Assembly (NCBI GenBank): GCA_965658615.1
Contig: CBFHSX010000002.1
Span: forward strand, 28,207-92,206
Source: UBA8337 sp965658615
GTDB lineage: Bacteria; Pseudomonadota; Alphaproteobacteria; RS24
Reading direction: 5' to 3'
DNA: 64,000 bases
The notes under the pieces were generated by a model. The model saw only the letters and a program-made list of their open reading frames with translations. It searched no databases and was not told where the DNA came from. The translations under genes were made by a program, and so were the position numbers. Below, one piece after another: positions 41,595 through 51,550 of this stretch; position 1 is the first letter of the stretch, and each line of letters opens with the position of its first letter.

Positions 41595-42854
41595 TTAAAT
41601 ATCAAGCAGCATGCGCTCGGGCGTTTCGAGGCATTCCTTGACGCGCACCAAGAAAGTGACGGCCTCTTTGCCATCGACAATACGGTGGTCGTAAGACAGC
41701 GCCAGATACATCATCGGCCGCACCACCATTTCGCCGTTCACCACCATCGGGCGGTCTTGGATTTTATGCATCCCCAATATGCCCGATTGCGGTGTATTGA
41801 GGATCGGCGTGCTCATCAGCGAGCCGTAAACCCCGCCATTCGACAGGGTGAATGTGCCGCCCTGCAAATCATCAATCGCCAGCTTGCCGTCGCGCGCCTT
41901 CATGCCATATTCGGCAATCGCCAGCTCGATTTGCGCCAGATTCATATCCTGCACATCGCGCACCACCGGCACGACCAGACCTTTTTCCGTGCCGACGGCG
42001 ACGCCCATATTGACGTAGTTTTTATAAATGATTTCATCACCGGCAATCTCGGCATTGACGGCCGGAATTTCGCGCAGCGCGGTAACGCAAGCCTTGACGA
42101 AAAAGCTCATAAAGCCGAGACGGGCGCCGTATTTCTTCTCAAACAGCTCTTTATAATCGCGCCGCAATTGCATCAGCGCGCCCATATCGACCTCATTAAA
42201 TGTGGTCAATTGCGCGGCCGTGTTTTGGCTTTCTTTCAAACGCGCGGCGACGGTTTTTCTGAGCCGGGTCATTTTCACCCGTTCCTCGCGCACGCCTTGG
42301 TCCGCACGCGGTGCAGCCGCTGTCATAGAGGCTGCAGGGGCCGGTGCGGGCGCAGCAGCGGCCGGATTTTGCGCCGCATTCATCGCATCTTCCTTGGTGA
42401 TGCGGCCATCCTTGCCGGTGCCTGAAATTTGCGCCGGGTCGAGGCCATGCTCTTCCACCACGCGGCGCGCTGCCGGTGACAGGCCGGATGTATCCATATT
42501 GGCCGCGGGCGCAGCAGCAGGGGCCGCCGCAGGTGCCGGCGAGCCGGCAGGTGCTTTTTCGACCGGCGCTTCAGCCTGCGGCATTGCCTCGCCAACCGCG
42601 GCAGGCGCGCTGCCATCGCCGGCGCCAATCGAACCCAAAAGCGCACCGACTTCAACTGTTGCGCCCTCTTCGGCCAGCACTTCGGCCAGCACGCCGGCGC
42701 TTTGGGCCGGCACTTCAATGGTCACCTTATCGGTTTCCAACTCGCAAAGCGGCTCATCCATGGCGACGGCTTCGCCGGGTTTTTTATACCATTGGGCGAT
42801 CGTCGCTTCGGTGATGGATTCACCAAGTGTCGGCACTCGAATTTCGTTGGACAT
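41595..42854 (-). CDS. sucB: 2-oxoglutarate dehydrogenase E2 (dihydrolipoamide succinyltransferase)
   Basis: 419 residues. N-terminal lipoyl domain (residues 1-78, ETDKVT lipoylation motif), Ala/Pro-rich linker, peripheral-subunit-binding domain (SPAARRVVEEHGLD, GKDGRITKEDAM), and catalytic core ending DHRIVDGKEAVTFLV. Unlike pdhC in this window, it keeps its own lipoyl domain. Between sucA and lpd with gaps of 11 and 13 bases. Confidence 0.98.
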   Translation of the reverse strand: MSNEIRVPTLGESITEATIAQWYKKPGEAVAMDEPLCELETDKVTIEVPAQSAGVLAEVLAEEGATVEVGALLGSIGAGDGSAPAAVGEAMPQAEAPVEKAPAGSPAPAAAPAAAPAANMDTSGLSPAARRVVEEHGLDPAQISGTGKDGRITKEDAMNAAQNPAAAAPAPAPAASMTAAAPRADQGVREERVKMTRLRKTVAARLKESQNTAAQLTTFNEVDMGALMQLRRDYKELFEKKYGARLGFMSFFVKACVTALREIPAVNAEIAGDEIIYKNYVNMGVAVGTEKGLVVPVVRDVQDMNLAQIELAIAEYGMKARDGKLAIDDLQGGTFTLSNGGVYGSLMSTPILNTPQSGILGMHKIQDRPMVVNGEMVVRPMMYLALSYDHRIVDGKEAVTFLVRVKECLETPERMLLDI

Positions 42855-42865
42855 TTTCGTCTTCC

Positions 42866-45835
42866 TTAATCGACAGGGTCAATAAGCGCGGCTTGTAAAA
42901 GCGCATCGCGTTGTTCTAAATGACGGCGCATCAGACCGGTAGCAGTCGAAGCGGCGGCCTTGCGCCCGGCATAAACAGGGCGTGTGTGTTTGGCACCCAG
43001 CGTGCGCAGCACATTTTCAAGCTCCGGCTCGATAAAGCTCCACGCGCCCATATTGCGCGGCTCTTCTTGGCACCAGACCATTTCGGCATGCGCATAGGGT
43101 TCCAATTCGGCCAGCAGCGGGCCGACCGGCACCGGATAAAGCTGCTCGACGCGCATAATATAAACATCGTCGAGACCGGCGGCGTCGCGCGCCTCCAACA
43201 GATCATAATAAACCTTGCCCGAACACATGACCACACGGCGGATATTTTCCGGCTCTTTCAGCCCGCCTTTCAGCCGCGCATCCTTATCGTCCCACAACAC
43301 GCGGTGGAAAGACGAGCCGCGCGCCATATCATCAAGCGACGACACGCATTGCTTGTGCCGCAAAAGAGATTTCGGCGTCATCAGCACCAGCGGTTTACGG
43401 AAATTACGCTTTAGCTGGCGGCGCAGAATATGGAAATAATTGGCCGGTGTCGTGCAATTGGCGACTTGCATATTTTCTTCCGCACAGGCCTGCAAATAAC
43501 GCTCGAGGCGCGCCGAGGAGTGCTCGGGGCCTTGGCCCTCATAGCCATGCGGCAAGAGCATAACCAAGCCCGACATACGCAGCCATTTAATCTCGCCCGA
43601 GGAAATAAACTGGTCGACCAGAACTTGTGCGCCATTGGCGAAATCGCCGAATTGCGCTTCCCACAAAACCAGCGTATTCGGTTCGGCCAGCGAATAGCCA
43701 TATTCAAAGCCCAATACGGCCGCTTCCGACAGCATGGAATTGATCACTTCAAACAACGCTTGGTCGTCGCGAATATATTTCAACGGCTTATAGCGGCGCT
43801 CGGTTTCTTGGTCGATCCAGCTCGAATGGCGCTGCGAAAACGTGCCGCGCTCGCTATCTTGACCCGATAAGCGCACCGGATGACCCTCAAGCAAAAGCGA
43901 GCCATAGGCCAAAGCCTCCGCCGTTGCCCAATCAAAGCCCTCGCCGGTTTCAAACATTTGGTCTTTGGCTTTCAACTGCCGGGTCAGCGCGCGGTGCAGA
44001 TTAAAGCCCTCCGGCACACGCGTCAGACCGCGACCGATCTCCAGCAGTGTGTCGCGCTCTACACCGGTTTCGCCGCGCACAAATTCCAGCGTCTTTTGTT
44101 CCAGACCCGACCATTTGCCATCCAGCATATCGGCCTTATTCGGTTTGAAATTATTGGCCGCCTCAAAAGCCGCATCCAGCGTCGCGCGATAAGCGGCTTT
44201 GGCCGCGTCAAACTCGGCCTGCGACAACAAACCTTCCGCCATCAGGCGCCGGCCATATTTGGCCACCACGCTTTCGTGCTTTTTAATCTTTTTATACATG
44301 GTCGGCTGCGTGAAAGCCGGCTCATCGCCCTCATTATGGCCGTACCGGCGATAGCAGAACATGTCGATAACGACGGGTTTTTGAAACTTTTGGCGAAACT
44401 CGGTCGCCACTTTGGCAGCAAATACCACGGCCTCCGGGTCATCGCCATTGACGTGGAAGATCGGCGCTTCCACCATTTTCGCCACATCGGACGGGTAAGG
44501 CGAAGAGCGCGAGAAACGCGGATTGGTGGTAAAGCCGATTTGATTATTGACGATAAAATGGATCGAGCCGCCCGATTTATGGCCGATAAGACCCGACAGC
44601 CCGAGACACTCAGCCACAATGCCCTGACCGGCAAAGGCCGCATCGCCATGCAGCAAGAGCGGGATAACCGTGCTGCGGTCTGCCATATCGCGCGGGTTTT
44701 GTTTGAACTGGTCTTGCTTGGCGCGCGCTTTGCCGAGCACGACCGGGTCAACCGCCTCCAAATGTGACGGATTGGGCGATAGGGATAAATGAACTTTATT
44801 GCCGTCAAACTCGCGGTCGGAAGACGCGCCGAGATGATATTTCACATCGCCTGAGCCCTCAATATCATCGGGATTGGCCGAGCCGCCTTTAAACTCGTGA
44901 AACAGCGCTTCAAACGGCTTGGCCATCACATTGGTCAGCACATTCAAGCGGCCGCGATGCGGCATGCCGAGCACAACTTCTTTGACCCCCAAATTACCAC
45001 CGCGCTTAATGACCTGCTCGAGCGCCGGGATCATCGCCTCGCCGCCATCCAGACCGAAACGTTTTGTGCCGGTATATTTGACGTCGATAAATTGCTCCAG
45101 CCCTTCAGCCTCGACCAGTTTTTGGAAAATCGCCAGCTTGCCCTCTTTGGTAAAGGCAATTTCTTTATCGGGGCCCTCAATGCGTTCCTGCAGCCAGCCT
45201 TTTTCTTCCGGGTCAGAAATATGCATGAATTCGAGCGCCACTGTGCCGCAATAGGTGCGGCGCAGAATATCCAGCATCTCATTGATTGTCGCGATTTCCA
45301 GACCGAGTACAAAATCGATGAAAATCGGCCGGTCGAAATCGGCTTCGGTAAAGCCGTAAGAGGTCGGGTCAAGTTCGGGATGTGAGCCGGGTGGCTCAAT
45401 GCCCAGCGGGTCGAGATTGGCCGCCAAATGGCCGCGAAAACGATACGCGCGGATCATCATAATGGCGCGCACACTATCCAGCGTGGCGGCGCGGATCGAC
45501 GCCTCATCAGCGCCGTCGAGACGCGCTTCAATTTTGCCGCCCAAAGCTTGCGGGCTGGGCAAATTATCGGTCTGCCAATTGGCATCCAGCGCCGAGGTCA
45601 GCTCGCCATTAATGGCGGGCGGCCAATCGGCGCGCTGCCAGCTTGGTGTATGCGGGGCCGGGCTCATTTCTTCGGCGTCCAGCGCCGCGAAATAGCTCAG
45701 CCATGCCGCATCAAGATTGCGGTCGCCGGCCCGATAGCGGGCGTAAAGTTGCTCAAGATAAAGCGCGTTGGATCCGTCAAAAAGCGATTGCGACGGGTCG
45801 GCACGGTTTTCTTCTGGCGATGTTTTTTCAGACAT
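42866..45835 (-). CDS. sucA: 2-oxoglutarate dehydrogenase E1
   Basis: Thiamine-dependent decarboxylase of the TCA cycle, 989 residues. N-terminus with LYARYRAGDRNLDAAWLSYF, then YRFRGHLAANLDPLG, GMPHRGRLNVLTNVM, HGDAAFAGQGIVAE and RYGHNEGDEPAFTQP. It runs DDVYIMRVEQLYPVP near the end. All typical of SucA. 89 bases downstream of sucD. Confidence 0.98.
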   Translation of the reverse strand: MSEKTSPEENRADPSQSLFDGSNALYLEQLYARYRAGDRNLDAAWLSYFAALDAEEMSPAPHTPSWQRADWPPAINGELTSALDANWQTDNLPSPQALGGKIEARLDGADEASIRAATLDSVRAIMMIRAYRFRGHLAANLDPLGIEPPGSHPELDPTSYGFTEADFDRPIFIDFVLGLEIATINEMLDILRRTYCGTVALEFMHISDPEEKGWLQERIEGPDKEIAFTKEGKLAIFQKLVEAEGLEQFIDVKYTGTKRFGLDGGEAMIPALEQVIKRGGNLGVKEVVLGMPHRGRLNVLTNVMAKPFEALFHEFKGGSANPDDIEGSGDVKYHLGASSDREFDGNKVHLSLSPNPSHLEAVDPVVLGKARAKQDQFKQNPRDMADRSTVIPLLLHGDAAFAGQGIVAECLGLSGLIGHKSGGSIHFIVNNQIGFTTNPRFSRSSPYPSDVAKMVEAPIFHVNGDDPEAVVFAAKVATEFRQKFQKPVVIDMFCYRRYGHNEGDEPAFTQPTMYKKIKKHESVVAKYGRRLMAEGLLSQAEFDAAKAAYRATLDAAFEAANNFKPNKADMLDGKWSGLEQKTLEFVRGETGVERDTLLEIGRGLTRVPEGFNLHRALTRQLKAKDQMFETGEGFDWATAEALAYGSLLLEGHPVRLSGQDSERGTFSQRHSSWIDQETERRYKPLKYIRDDQALFEVINSMLSEAAVLGFEYGYSLAEPNTLVLWEAQFGDFANGAQVLVDQFISSGEIKWLRMSGLVMLLPHGYEGQGPEHSSARLERYLQACAEENMQVANCTTPANYFHILRRQLKRNFRKPLVLMTPKSLLRHKQCVSSLDDMARGSSFHRVLWDDKDARLKGGLKEPENIRRVVMCSGKVYYDLLEARDAAGLDDVYIMRVEQLYPVPVGPLLAELEPYAHAEMVWCQEEPRNMGAWSFIEPELENVLRTLGAKHTRPVYAGRKAAASTATGLMRRHLEQRDALLQAALIDPVD

Positions 45836-45924
45836 CTGTTTTTCCGATAAGAAACACTATTGGGAGGGTAGCGTATATCGGTCGGCGAAACAATTTTTCA
45901 ATCATCGTTGCGCCGACCGTAATA

Positions 45925-46800
45925 TTAGCCTTTCAGCACGTCGACCAGCGTCGTGCCCAATGAGGCAGGCGATGGCGAGACAGTGATGCCGGCAGAGCGC
46001 ATGGCTTCCATTTTGTCTTCCGCACCACCTTTGCCGCCGGCGATAATCGCACCGGCATGACCCATGCGACGGCCCGGAGGCGCTGTGACACCGGCGATAA
46101 AGCCGACCATGGGTTTTTTCACCTTAGAGGCTTTCAGGAACTCAGCCGCTTCTTCCTCAGCCGAACCGCCAATCTCACCAATCATGATGATGCTTTCGGT
46201 TTCGTCATCGCCGAGGAACATGTCCAAGCAATCAATGAAATTCGTACCATTGACCGGGTCACCGCCAATACCGATACAGGTCGATTGACCCAGACCCGCC
46301 GCCGTGGTTTGCGCCACCGCTTCATAAGTCAGCGTGCCGGAACGCGACACAATGCCGACCGAACCGCGACGGTGAATATGGCCCGGCATAATGCCGATTT
46401 TGCACTCATCCGGCGTGATGACACCCGGGCAATTCGGCCCGACAAGGCGCGTATTCGAGCCCTGCAGGGCGCGCTTCACCTTAATCATATCAGTGACCGG
46501 AATGCCTTCCGTGATGCACACGGCCAGTTCAATACCGGCTTCAATGGCTTCCAGAATAGCGTCGCCTGCGAAGGGCGGCGGCACGTAGATCGCAGAGGCC
46601 GTCGCGCCGGTTTTATCCACCGCTTCGGCAACCGTGTCGAAAACCGGCAGGTCAAGATGGGTTGAGCCGCCGCGGCCCGGCGTGACACCGCCGACCATTT
46701 TCGTGCCATAGGCAATGGCTTGCTCGGAGTGGAACGTGCCTTGCGAGCCGGTAAAGCCCTGGCAAATGACTTTCGTATCTTTATTGACGAGAACGGACAT
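45925..46800 (-). CDS. sucD: Succinyl-CoA synthetase alpha subunit
   Basis: 291 residues. CoA-binding N-terminal domain (VICQGFTGSQGTFHSEQAI), GPNCPGVITP, and the phosphohistidine loop GRRMGHAGAII. Substrate-level phosphorylation of ADP or GDP with succinyl-CoA. The start overlaps the sucC stop as TAATG. Confidence 0.98.
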   Translation of the reverse strand: MSVLVNKDTKVICQGFTGSQGTFHSEQAIAYGTKMVGGVTPGRGGSTHLDLPVFDTVAEAVDKTGATASAIYVPPPFAGDAILEAIEAGIELAVCITEGIPVTDMIKVKRALQGSNTRLVGPNCPGVITPDECKIGIMPGHIHRRGSVGIVSRSGTLTYEAVAQTTAAGLGQSTCIGIGGDPVNGTNFIDCLDMFLGDDETESIIMIGEIGGSAEEEAAEFLKASKVKKPMVGFIAGVTAPPGRRMGHAGAIIAGGKGGAEDKMEAMRSAGITVSPSPASLGTTLVDVLKG

Positions 46801-47969
46801 TACGCAGCCTCCTTCACGGCAGCGACAATCTTCTCGGCTGCATCGTTCAAATTATCGGCCGGAATGATCGGCAGGCCCGAATTGGCCATGATTTCCTTGC
46901 CCTGTTCAACATTCGTGCCCTCAAGGCGCACCACAAGCGGCACCTCCAGGCTCAGCTCTTTGGCAGCGGCAACAACACCCTCCGCGATGATATCGCAGCG
47001 CATAATGCCACCGAAAATATTCACCAAAATGCCTTCAACATTTTCATCCGACAGGATGATTTTGAATGCCTCAGTGACTTTTTCCTTGGTCGCACCACCG
47101 CCCACATCGAGGAAGTTGGCCGGCTCAGAACCGTAAAGTTTAATAATATCCATGGTCGCCATGGCCAGACCGGCGCCATTCACCATGCAGCCGATTTTAC
47201 CGTCCAATTTGATATAGGACAGGTCATATTTTGACGCCTCAATCTCGGCCGGGTCTTCCTCGGCCAGATCGCGCAACTCGACAATATCGGGCTGGCGGTA
47301 AAGCGCGTTGGAATCGAAGTTCACTTTTGCATCGAGGCAAATAATGTCGCCGGCACCGGTAACAACCAGCGGGTTGATCTCCAAAAGCGACATGTCTTTT
47401 TCAACCACGGCGCGATACAGATCAGCAATCAGCTTGGTCGCTTGCTTGACTTGGTCGCCCTCAAGGCCCAGTGCAAAAGCGATTTGACGGCCATGATGGC
47501 CGGAAATGCCCGATGCCGGGTCAACACTAATGGTGAGGATTTTTTCAGGTGTTGCCTCGGCAACCTCCTCAATATCCATGCCGCCCTCGGTCGAGGCGAT
47601 AAAGGAAATGCGCGAGGTGGCGCGGTCAACCAAAGCCGAGAGATAAAGCTCGCGCGCAATATCGGAGCCCTCTTCGACATAAATGCGGCCGACTTCCTTG
47701 CCCTCAGGGCCGGTTTGGTGCGTTATCAGCGTCATGCCCAGCATGCGCTCGGCTTCGGCGCGCACCTCATCGATCGATTTAACAACTTTAACGCCGCCGC
47801 CTTTGCCGCGGCCACCGGCGTGGATTTGCGCTTTCACAACCCAAACCGGGCCGCCCAGCTCTTCGGCCACTTTCACGGCTTCATCGGCCGTAAACGCCAC
47901 ACCGCCGCGCGGTACCGGCACGCCAAATTCTTTCAAGACCTGTTTGGCCTGATATTCATGAATGTTCAT
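46800..47969 (-). CDS. sucC: Succinyl-CoA synthetase beta subunit
   Basis: 389 residues. ATP-grasp N-terminal part (MNIHEYQAKQVLKEFGVPVP, KAQIHAGGRGKGGGVK) and CoA-ligase domain (LDVGGGATKEKV, NIFGGIMRCDIIAEG). Pairs with SucD. The 132-base gap to mdh contains two palindromes. Confidence 0.98.
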   Translation of the reverse strand: MNIHEYQAKQVLKEFGVPVPRGGVAFTADEAVKVAEELGGPVWVVKAQIHAGGRGKGGGVKVVKSIDEVRAEAERMLGMTLITHQTGPEGKEVGRIYVEEGSDIARELYLSALVDRATSRISFIASTEGGMDIEEVAEATPEKILTISVDPASGISGHHGRQIAFALGLEGDQVKQATKLIADLYRAVVEKDMSLLEINPLVVTGAGDIICLDAKVNFDSNALYRQPDIVELRDLAEEDPAEIEASKYDLSYIKLDGKIGCMVNGAGLAMATMDIIKLYGSEPANFLDVGGGATKEKVTEAFKIILSDENVEGILVNIFGGIMRCDIIAEGVVAAAKELSLEVPLVVRLEGTNVEQGKEIMANSGLPIIPADNLNDAAEKIVAAVKEAA

Positions 47970-48038
47970 GGATCCCTCGTGTCACTGATGAAACTGTGCG
48001 GCAACCTAAACCAAGCCGCCTCAAGCCTCAACCTAAAT

Positions 48039-48082
48039 CGCCAAATTTGGCGGTTTTGGGGCGCATTTTGACCATGCGCCCC
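48039..48082. other. Two strong palindromes between mdh and sucC
   Basis: CGCCAAATTTGGCG (48039-48052) is a perfect 14-base palindrome. Five bases on, GGGGCGCAT (48058-48066) pairs with ATGCGCCCC (48074-48082) around a 7-base loop. On the transcribed (minus) strand neither is followed by a T run, so they look more like RNA processing/stability stems or a partial terminator than a standard terminator. They could allow different expression of mdh and suc genes. Confidence 0.6.
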
Positions 48083-48101
48083 GATTCTCTTCGCATCCGC
48101 G

Positions 48102-49067
48102 CTATTTTTTCAGCTTCGGATTGATTTTCTTACATGCATCCAAAAGGCCTTTGACGGCATTGACGGATTTGGTGAACATGCGCTTTTCTTTCGCGTCGAG
48201 TTTAATCTCGACAATGCGCTCCACGCCTTTTTCACCAATCACGACCGGCACACCGACATAGATGTTTTTCTGGCCATATTGACCGTTCAAATGCGCGGCA
48301 CATGGCAGCACGCGTTTTTGGTCTTTCAAATAGGCTTCGGCCATTTCAATAGCCGAGGCGGCGGGCGCATAAAAAGCCGAGCCGGTTTTCAGCAGGCCAA
48401 CAATTTCGGCACCGCCATCGCGTGTGCGTTGCACAATCTCGTCGATTTTCTTCTGCGTCGTCCATTTCATTTTCACCAGATCCGGCAGCGGGATACCGGC
48501 AACGGTGGAATAGCGCACAGACGGCACCATTGTGTCGCCATGCCCGCCCAGCACAAAGGCCGTGACGTCTTTTACCGAGACTTTAAACTCTTCAGCCAAG
48601 AAGGTTCGGAAGCGCGCGCTATCCAACACACCGGCCATGCCGACCACTTTGTTTTTCGGCAGACCGGAAAACTTTTGCAGCGCCCAGACCATGGCGTCGA
48701 GCGGGTTGGTGATGCAGATGACAAAAGCATTGGGGGCGTATTTTTTAATGCCCTCGCCGACTTGCTGCATGACATTGAGATTGGTCTCAATCAAATCATC
48801 GCGGCTCATGCCGGGCTTGCGCGGCACACCGGCTGTGACGATAACCACATCGGCGCCCTTAATGGCCGAATAGGATTTCGTGCCTTTCAAATCGGCATCG
48901 AAATGGCTGACCGGCGAGCTTTGCAGCAAGTCCAGCGCCTTGCCTTTTGCAACGCCGTCAAAAATATCGAAAATAACAATATCGCCCAGCTCTTTCAGAC
49001 CGGCCAAATGCGCCAAAGTGCCGCCGATTTGACCGCCCCCGATCAGGGCTATTTTGTTTCGTGCCAT
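48102..49067 (-). CDS. mdh: Malate dehydrogenase (LDH-like type)
   Basis: NAD-dependent, 321 residues. N-terminal GGGQIGGTLAHLAGLKELGD, substrate loop TAGVPRKPGMSRDDL, catalytic HGDTMVP (GGHGDTM). This is the lactate-dehydrogenase-like type usual in Alphaproteobacteria. Ribosome site GGGGGA precedes the ATG. First or second gene of the zapE-mdh-suc run. Confidence 0.97.
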   Translation of the reverse strand: MARNKIALIGGGQIGGTLAHLAGLKELGDIVIFDIFDGVAKGKALDLLQSSPVSHFDADLKGTKSYSAIKGADVVIVTAGVPRKPGMSRDDLIETNLNVMQQVGEGIKKYAPNAFVICITNPLDAMVWALQKFSGLPKNKVVGMAGVLDSARFRTFLAEEFKVSVKDVTAFVLGGHGDTMVPSVRYSTVAGIPLPDLVKMKWTTQKKIDEIVQRTRDGGAEIVGLLKTGSAFYAPAASAIEMAEAYLKDQKRVLPCAAHLNGQYGQKNIYVGVPVVIGEKGVERIVEIKLDAKEKRMFTKSVNAVKGLLDACKKINPKLKK

Positions 49068-49143
49068 GGTTGTCCCCCATTGGATAGAAAGATAAAAAAA
49101 CTCCGCCTGTCCCTAGCGCGTTTGGCCGTTAAAGGCAAGTCGG

Positions 49144-50271
49144 CTAGCCGATAGACGGGGGGATATGAGCCAGCGCCAGATAGTCCCGACTTTGCATTTC
49201 CATCAACCGCGAGACCGTGCGTTCAAACTCAAAGGCCTCGTCGCCCGTCGGGTAAAGCACTTGCGGATCGCCATCGGCCGATGCGATGAGTTTCACTTTC
49301 GCCTCATAAAGCGCGTCAATAAGAGTGACAAAACGCACGGCTTCGTTTTTCTTTTGCGGCTCCAGCTTAGGGATATTATCGATCAGCACAGTATGAAAAT
49401 GCGCTGCCAATGCCAGATAATCGGCCGCGCCGCGCGCCTCAATACATAAATCGTCAAAGCTCAACCGCGCCACGCCGCCTGCGGCTTGCTTCACGGCCAG
49501 ACTGCGGCCTTTCAAATCAATCTGCATAGGTGCCGCCGCAACCCCCTCGGTCAGGCTCAAAAACCGTTCATCCAATGCGGCGCGGGCGCGCGGGCCGCAG
49601 GGGCTGAACCAAACCGGCCGCGCTTGCAAGCGTGCCAGACGATAATCCTTTTGCGAACTCAATTCGTGCAACCGCAAGCGCTGTTTCATCAGCTCGATAA
49701 AAGGCAAAAACCTGTGCCGGTTCAGCCCGCCCTGATAAAGATCATCCGGGTGGCGATTGGACGTTGCGACAACGACAATGCCGGCATCGAGCAGCAATGA
49801 AAACAGTCGCCCCAAAATAGACGCATCGGCAATGTCCTTGACTTGAAACTCGTCAAAGCACAACAGCGTCACTTGCTTGGCAATTTCCGCCGCAATGGCC
49901 GGCATCGGGTCACCCGATTTCGGATTGGCTTGGCGAAAGCGATGAATGCGGGCGTGGGTTTCTTGCATAAAGGCGTGAAAATGCACACGGCGCTTTTTAG
50001 CGACCGGTGCCATATCGACAAACATATCCATCAACATCGATTTGCCGCGCCCGACCGCGCCATAGACATAAAGCCCGGGCGGCGGGGTGGTTTTCTTAAG
50101 TCCGATTCTTTCAAAAAAACCGCGCCCCTCATAAGCGCGAAGCGCGGCATATAAATCGTCAAAAGCCCGCGCCGCCATAGCTTGCGCCGCGTCTTCCTTG
50201 ACCTGGCCGTCAGCCACCAGCGCCTGATAATGCGCGCTGACCGGTCCGCTTTCTTTTGGCGTTTCACTCAT
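49144..50271 (-). CDS. zapE: ZapE/AFG1-type ATPase
   Basis: AAA-type P-loop ATPase linked to Z-ring stability in E. coli and to mitochondrial AFG1. From ATG 50271, 375 residues: Walker A GAVGRGKS at about 71-78, HFHAFMQETHARIH, Walker B LLCFDEFQVKDIADASIL and sensor VATSNRHPDDLY. A longer frame from 50319 is possible; the Shine-Dalgarno is weak for both. Adjacent to mdh, a usual position in the class. Confidence 0.94.
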   Translation of the reverse strand: MSETPKESGPVSAHYQALVADGQVKEDAAQAMAARAFDDLYAALRAYEGRGFFERIGLKKTTPPPGLYVYGAVGRGKSMLMDMFVDMAPVAKKRRVHFHAFMQETHARIHRFRQANPKSGDPMPAIAAEIAKQVTLLCFDEFQVKDIADASILGRLFSLLLDAGIVVVATSNRHPDDLYQGGLNRHRFLPFIELMKQRLRLHELSSQKDYRLARLQARPVWFSPCGPRARAALDERFLSLTEGVAAAPMQIDLKGRSLAVKQAAGGVARLSFDDLCIEARGAADYLALAAHFHTVLIDNIPKLEPQKKNEAVRFVTLIDALYEAKVKLIASADGDPQVLYPTGDEAFEFERTVSRLMEMQSRDYLALAHIPPSIG

Positions 50272-50481
50272 GCAGAAAACAGCTAAAGCCCCAGCGCCAT
50301 TTTGGCAAGAATTTTGCACTTATTTTGGCGCGCGCCCGGTGGGGCTAGACCCCATACCCATAAATGACCATCTTCTGCGGCGCGCAATATGGCCGCTTTA
50401 TGGAGATCATGGCGGGCAAATTTCGCTTTTTTTGTGGCCCAAAAGAAACTATCTTGGCCTGCTTATTGTGGAGTTTATGTC

Positions 50482-51546
50482 TTGTCTCAATCGCGTCACC
50501 ATCACCCCCTTATTATCGTCTTGATTGCCGGTTTTCTGGCTGCTTGCGGCGCGCCCAGCGTCACCACCACCATGCTGCTGCCAGCCAAACAGCCCAGTAT
50601 GGCCGAGGCCAAGCGCATCGGCGTCAGCCCGTTAAAAGGCGATAGCGAGGGGCTTTATTCGGCTCGGTTGCAAAGTTTTATCGCCAATATTCGGGTTCAG
50701 GACGCGGCCTATTTTACCCTGGTCGATATTGACCGCGAGGCGGTTTTACGCGAGCAGCGTTTCAGCGATAGCGCGCTGGCCGATGCCAAAACCGCCATCG
50801 AGCTGGGCCGTCTGGTCGCTGCCGATACGCTTCTATCAGGCGCTGTCAGGACGCCGCAATATAACAAAACCCGCTCGATACAAGAGCGCGAGGAATGCGT
50901 CGAAGGCAAAAAAAGCGAATATGGCGACAAATTCGTTACCTGTGAGAAATACCGTAAATATGTCGTGCCGTGTGCCACACAAAGCATGCGCTTCACCATG
51001 AGCTTGCGCGCCACCAAAGTCAGCACCGGCACGGTCGGCTTTATCAAGGATTATGAAGGCACGGCAAGCCATAGCTATTGCACCGATACCGGCGTGGCGC
51101 GTGACAAAACCGACCTCGCCGATGCGGCGGTCGAGCAAGTCTTCGGGCAAATCCGCCAAGACGTCGCGCCCTATCCGGTGAGCTTCACCATTGCCTTTCT
51201 CGATTATGACGCCAAAAGCGGCATTGCCGGCAAAGAGCTGTTCTTTGCCGATAATGGCGGCGCCAAAGCCGCCTTTGAGGCGGGCTTGAAATTGGCAGGG
51301 CAGCAAAACACGGCGGCGGCATGCGCCCAATTCCGCAATGCGGCCAGCCAGTTTAACGGCTCGCCCGCCATCATGCATAATCTCGGCGTATGCTCGGAAA
51401 TAGACGGCAATTTCGACAAGGCCATCACCTTTTACCAACAATCCGCAACCCTTGCCCCGTCACCGATCGCCGTGACGGCCGAGGCACTGGCGCGCGCCAC
51501 ACGCAATCGTGCCAGCAATGCGGCGCTTGAAGCGCAATTGCGTTAG
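50482..51546 (+). CDS. CsgG-like lipoprotein with C-terminal TPR-like region
   Basis: 354 residues from TTG 50482, chosen because GGAG lies eight bases upstream and the start gives a clean lipoprotein signal (basic n-region, LIIVLIAGFLAAC lipobox). The N-terminal domain has the pattern of CsgG/LpoB folds: RIGVSPLKGDSEG, YFTLVDIDREAVLREQ, AIELGRLVAADTLLSGAV. A central part has several Cys. The end resembles a TPR (AAACAQFRNAASQFNG, KAITFYQQSATLAP). Probably anchored in the outer membrane. First of four co-directed lipoprotein genes lying between zapE and sdhB. Exact function unknown. Confidence 0.75.
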   Translation: MSQSRHHHPLIIVLIAGFLAACGAPSVTTTMLLPAKQPSMAEAKRIGVSPLKGDSEGLYSARLQSFIANIRVQDAAYFTLVDIDREAVLREQRFSDSALADAKTAIELGRLVAADTLLSGAVRTPQYNKTRSIQEREECVEGKKSEYGDKFVTCEKYRKYVVPCATQSMRFTMSLRATKVSTGTVGFIKDYEGTASHSYCTDTGVARDKTDLADAAVEQVFGQIRQDVAPYPVSFTIAFLDYDAKSGIAGKELFFADNGGAKAAFEAGLKLAGQQNTAAACAQFRNAASQFNGSPAIMHNLGVCSEIDGNFDKAITFYQQSATLAPSPIAVTAEALARATRNRASNAALEAQLR

Positions 51547-51550
51547 CGCT

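Noticed and set aside
38500..50310. Shared CATTTTGGCAAG / TTGGCAAG strings in the priA-fsa and zapE-lipoprotein gaps and near 9830
   Set aside because: TTGGCAAG also occurs inside coding sequence (for example in the SDR and ctpA genes); a 12-base match between gaps is within chance for a window of this size.
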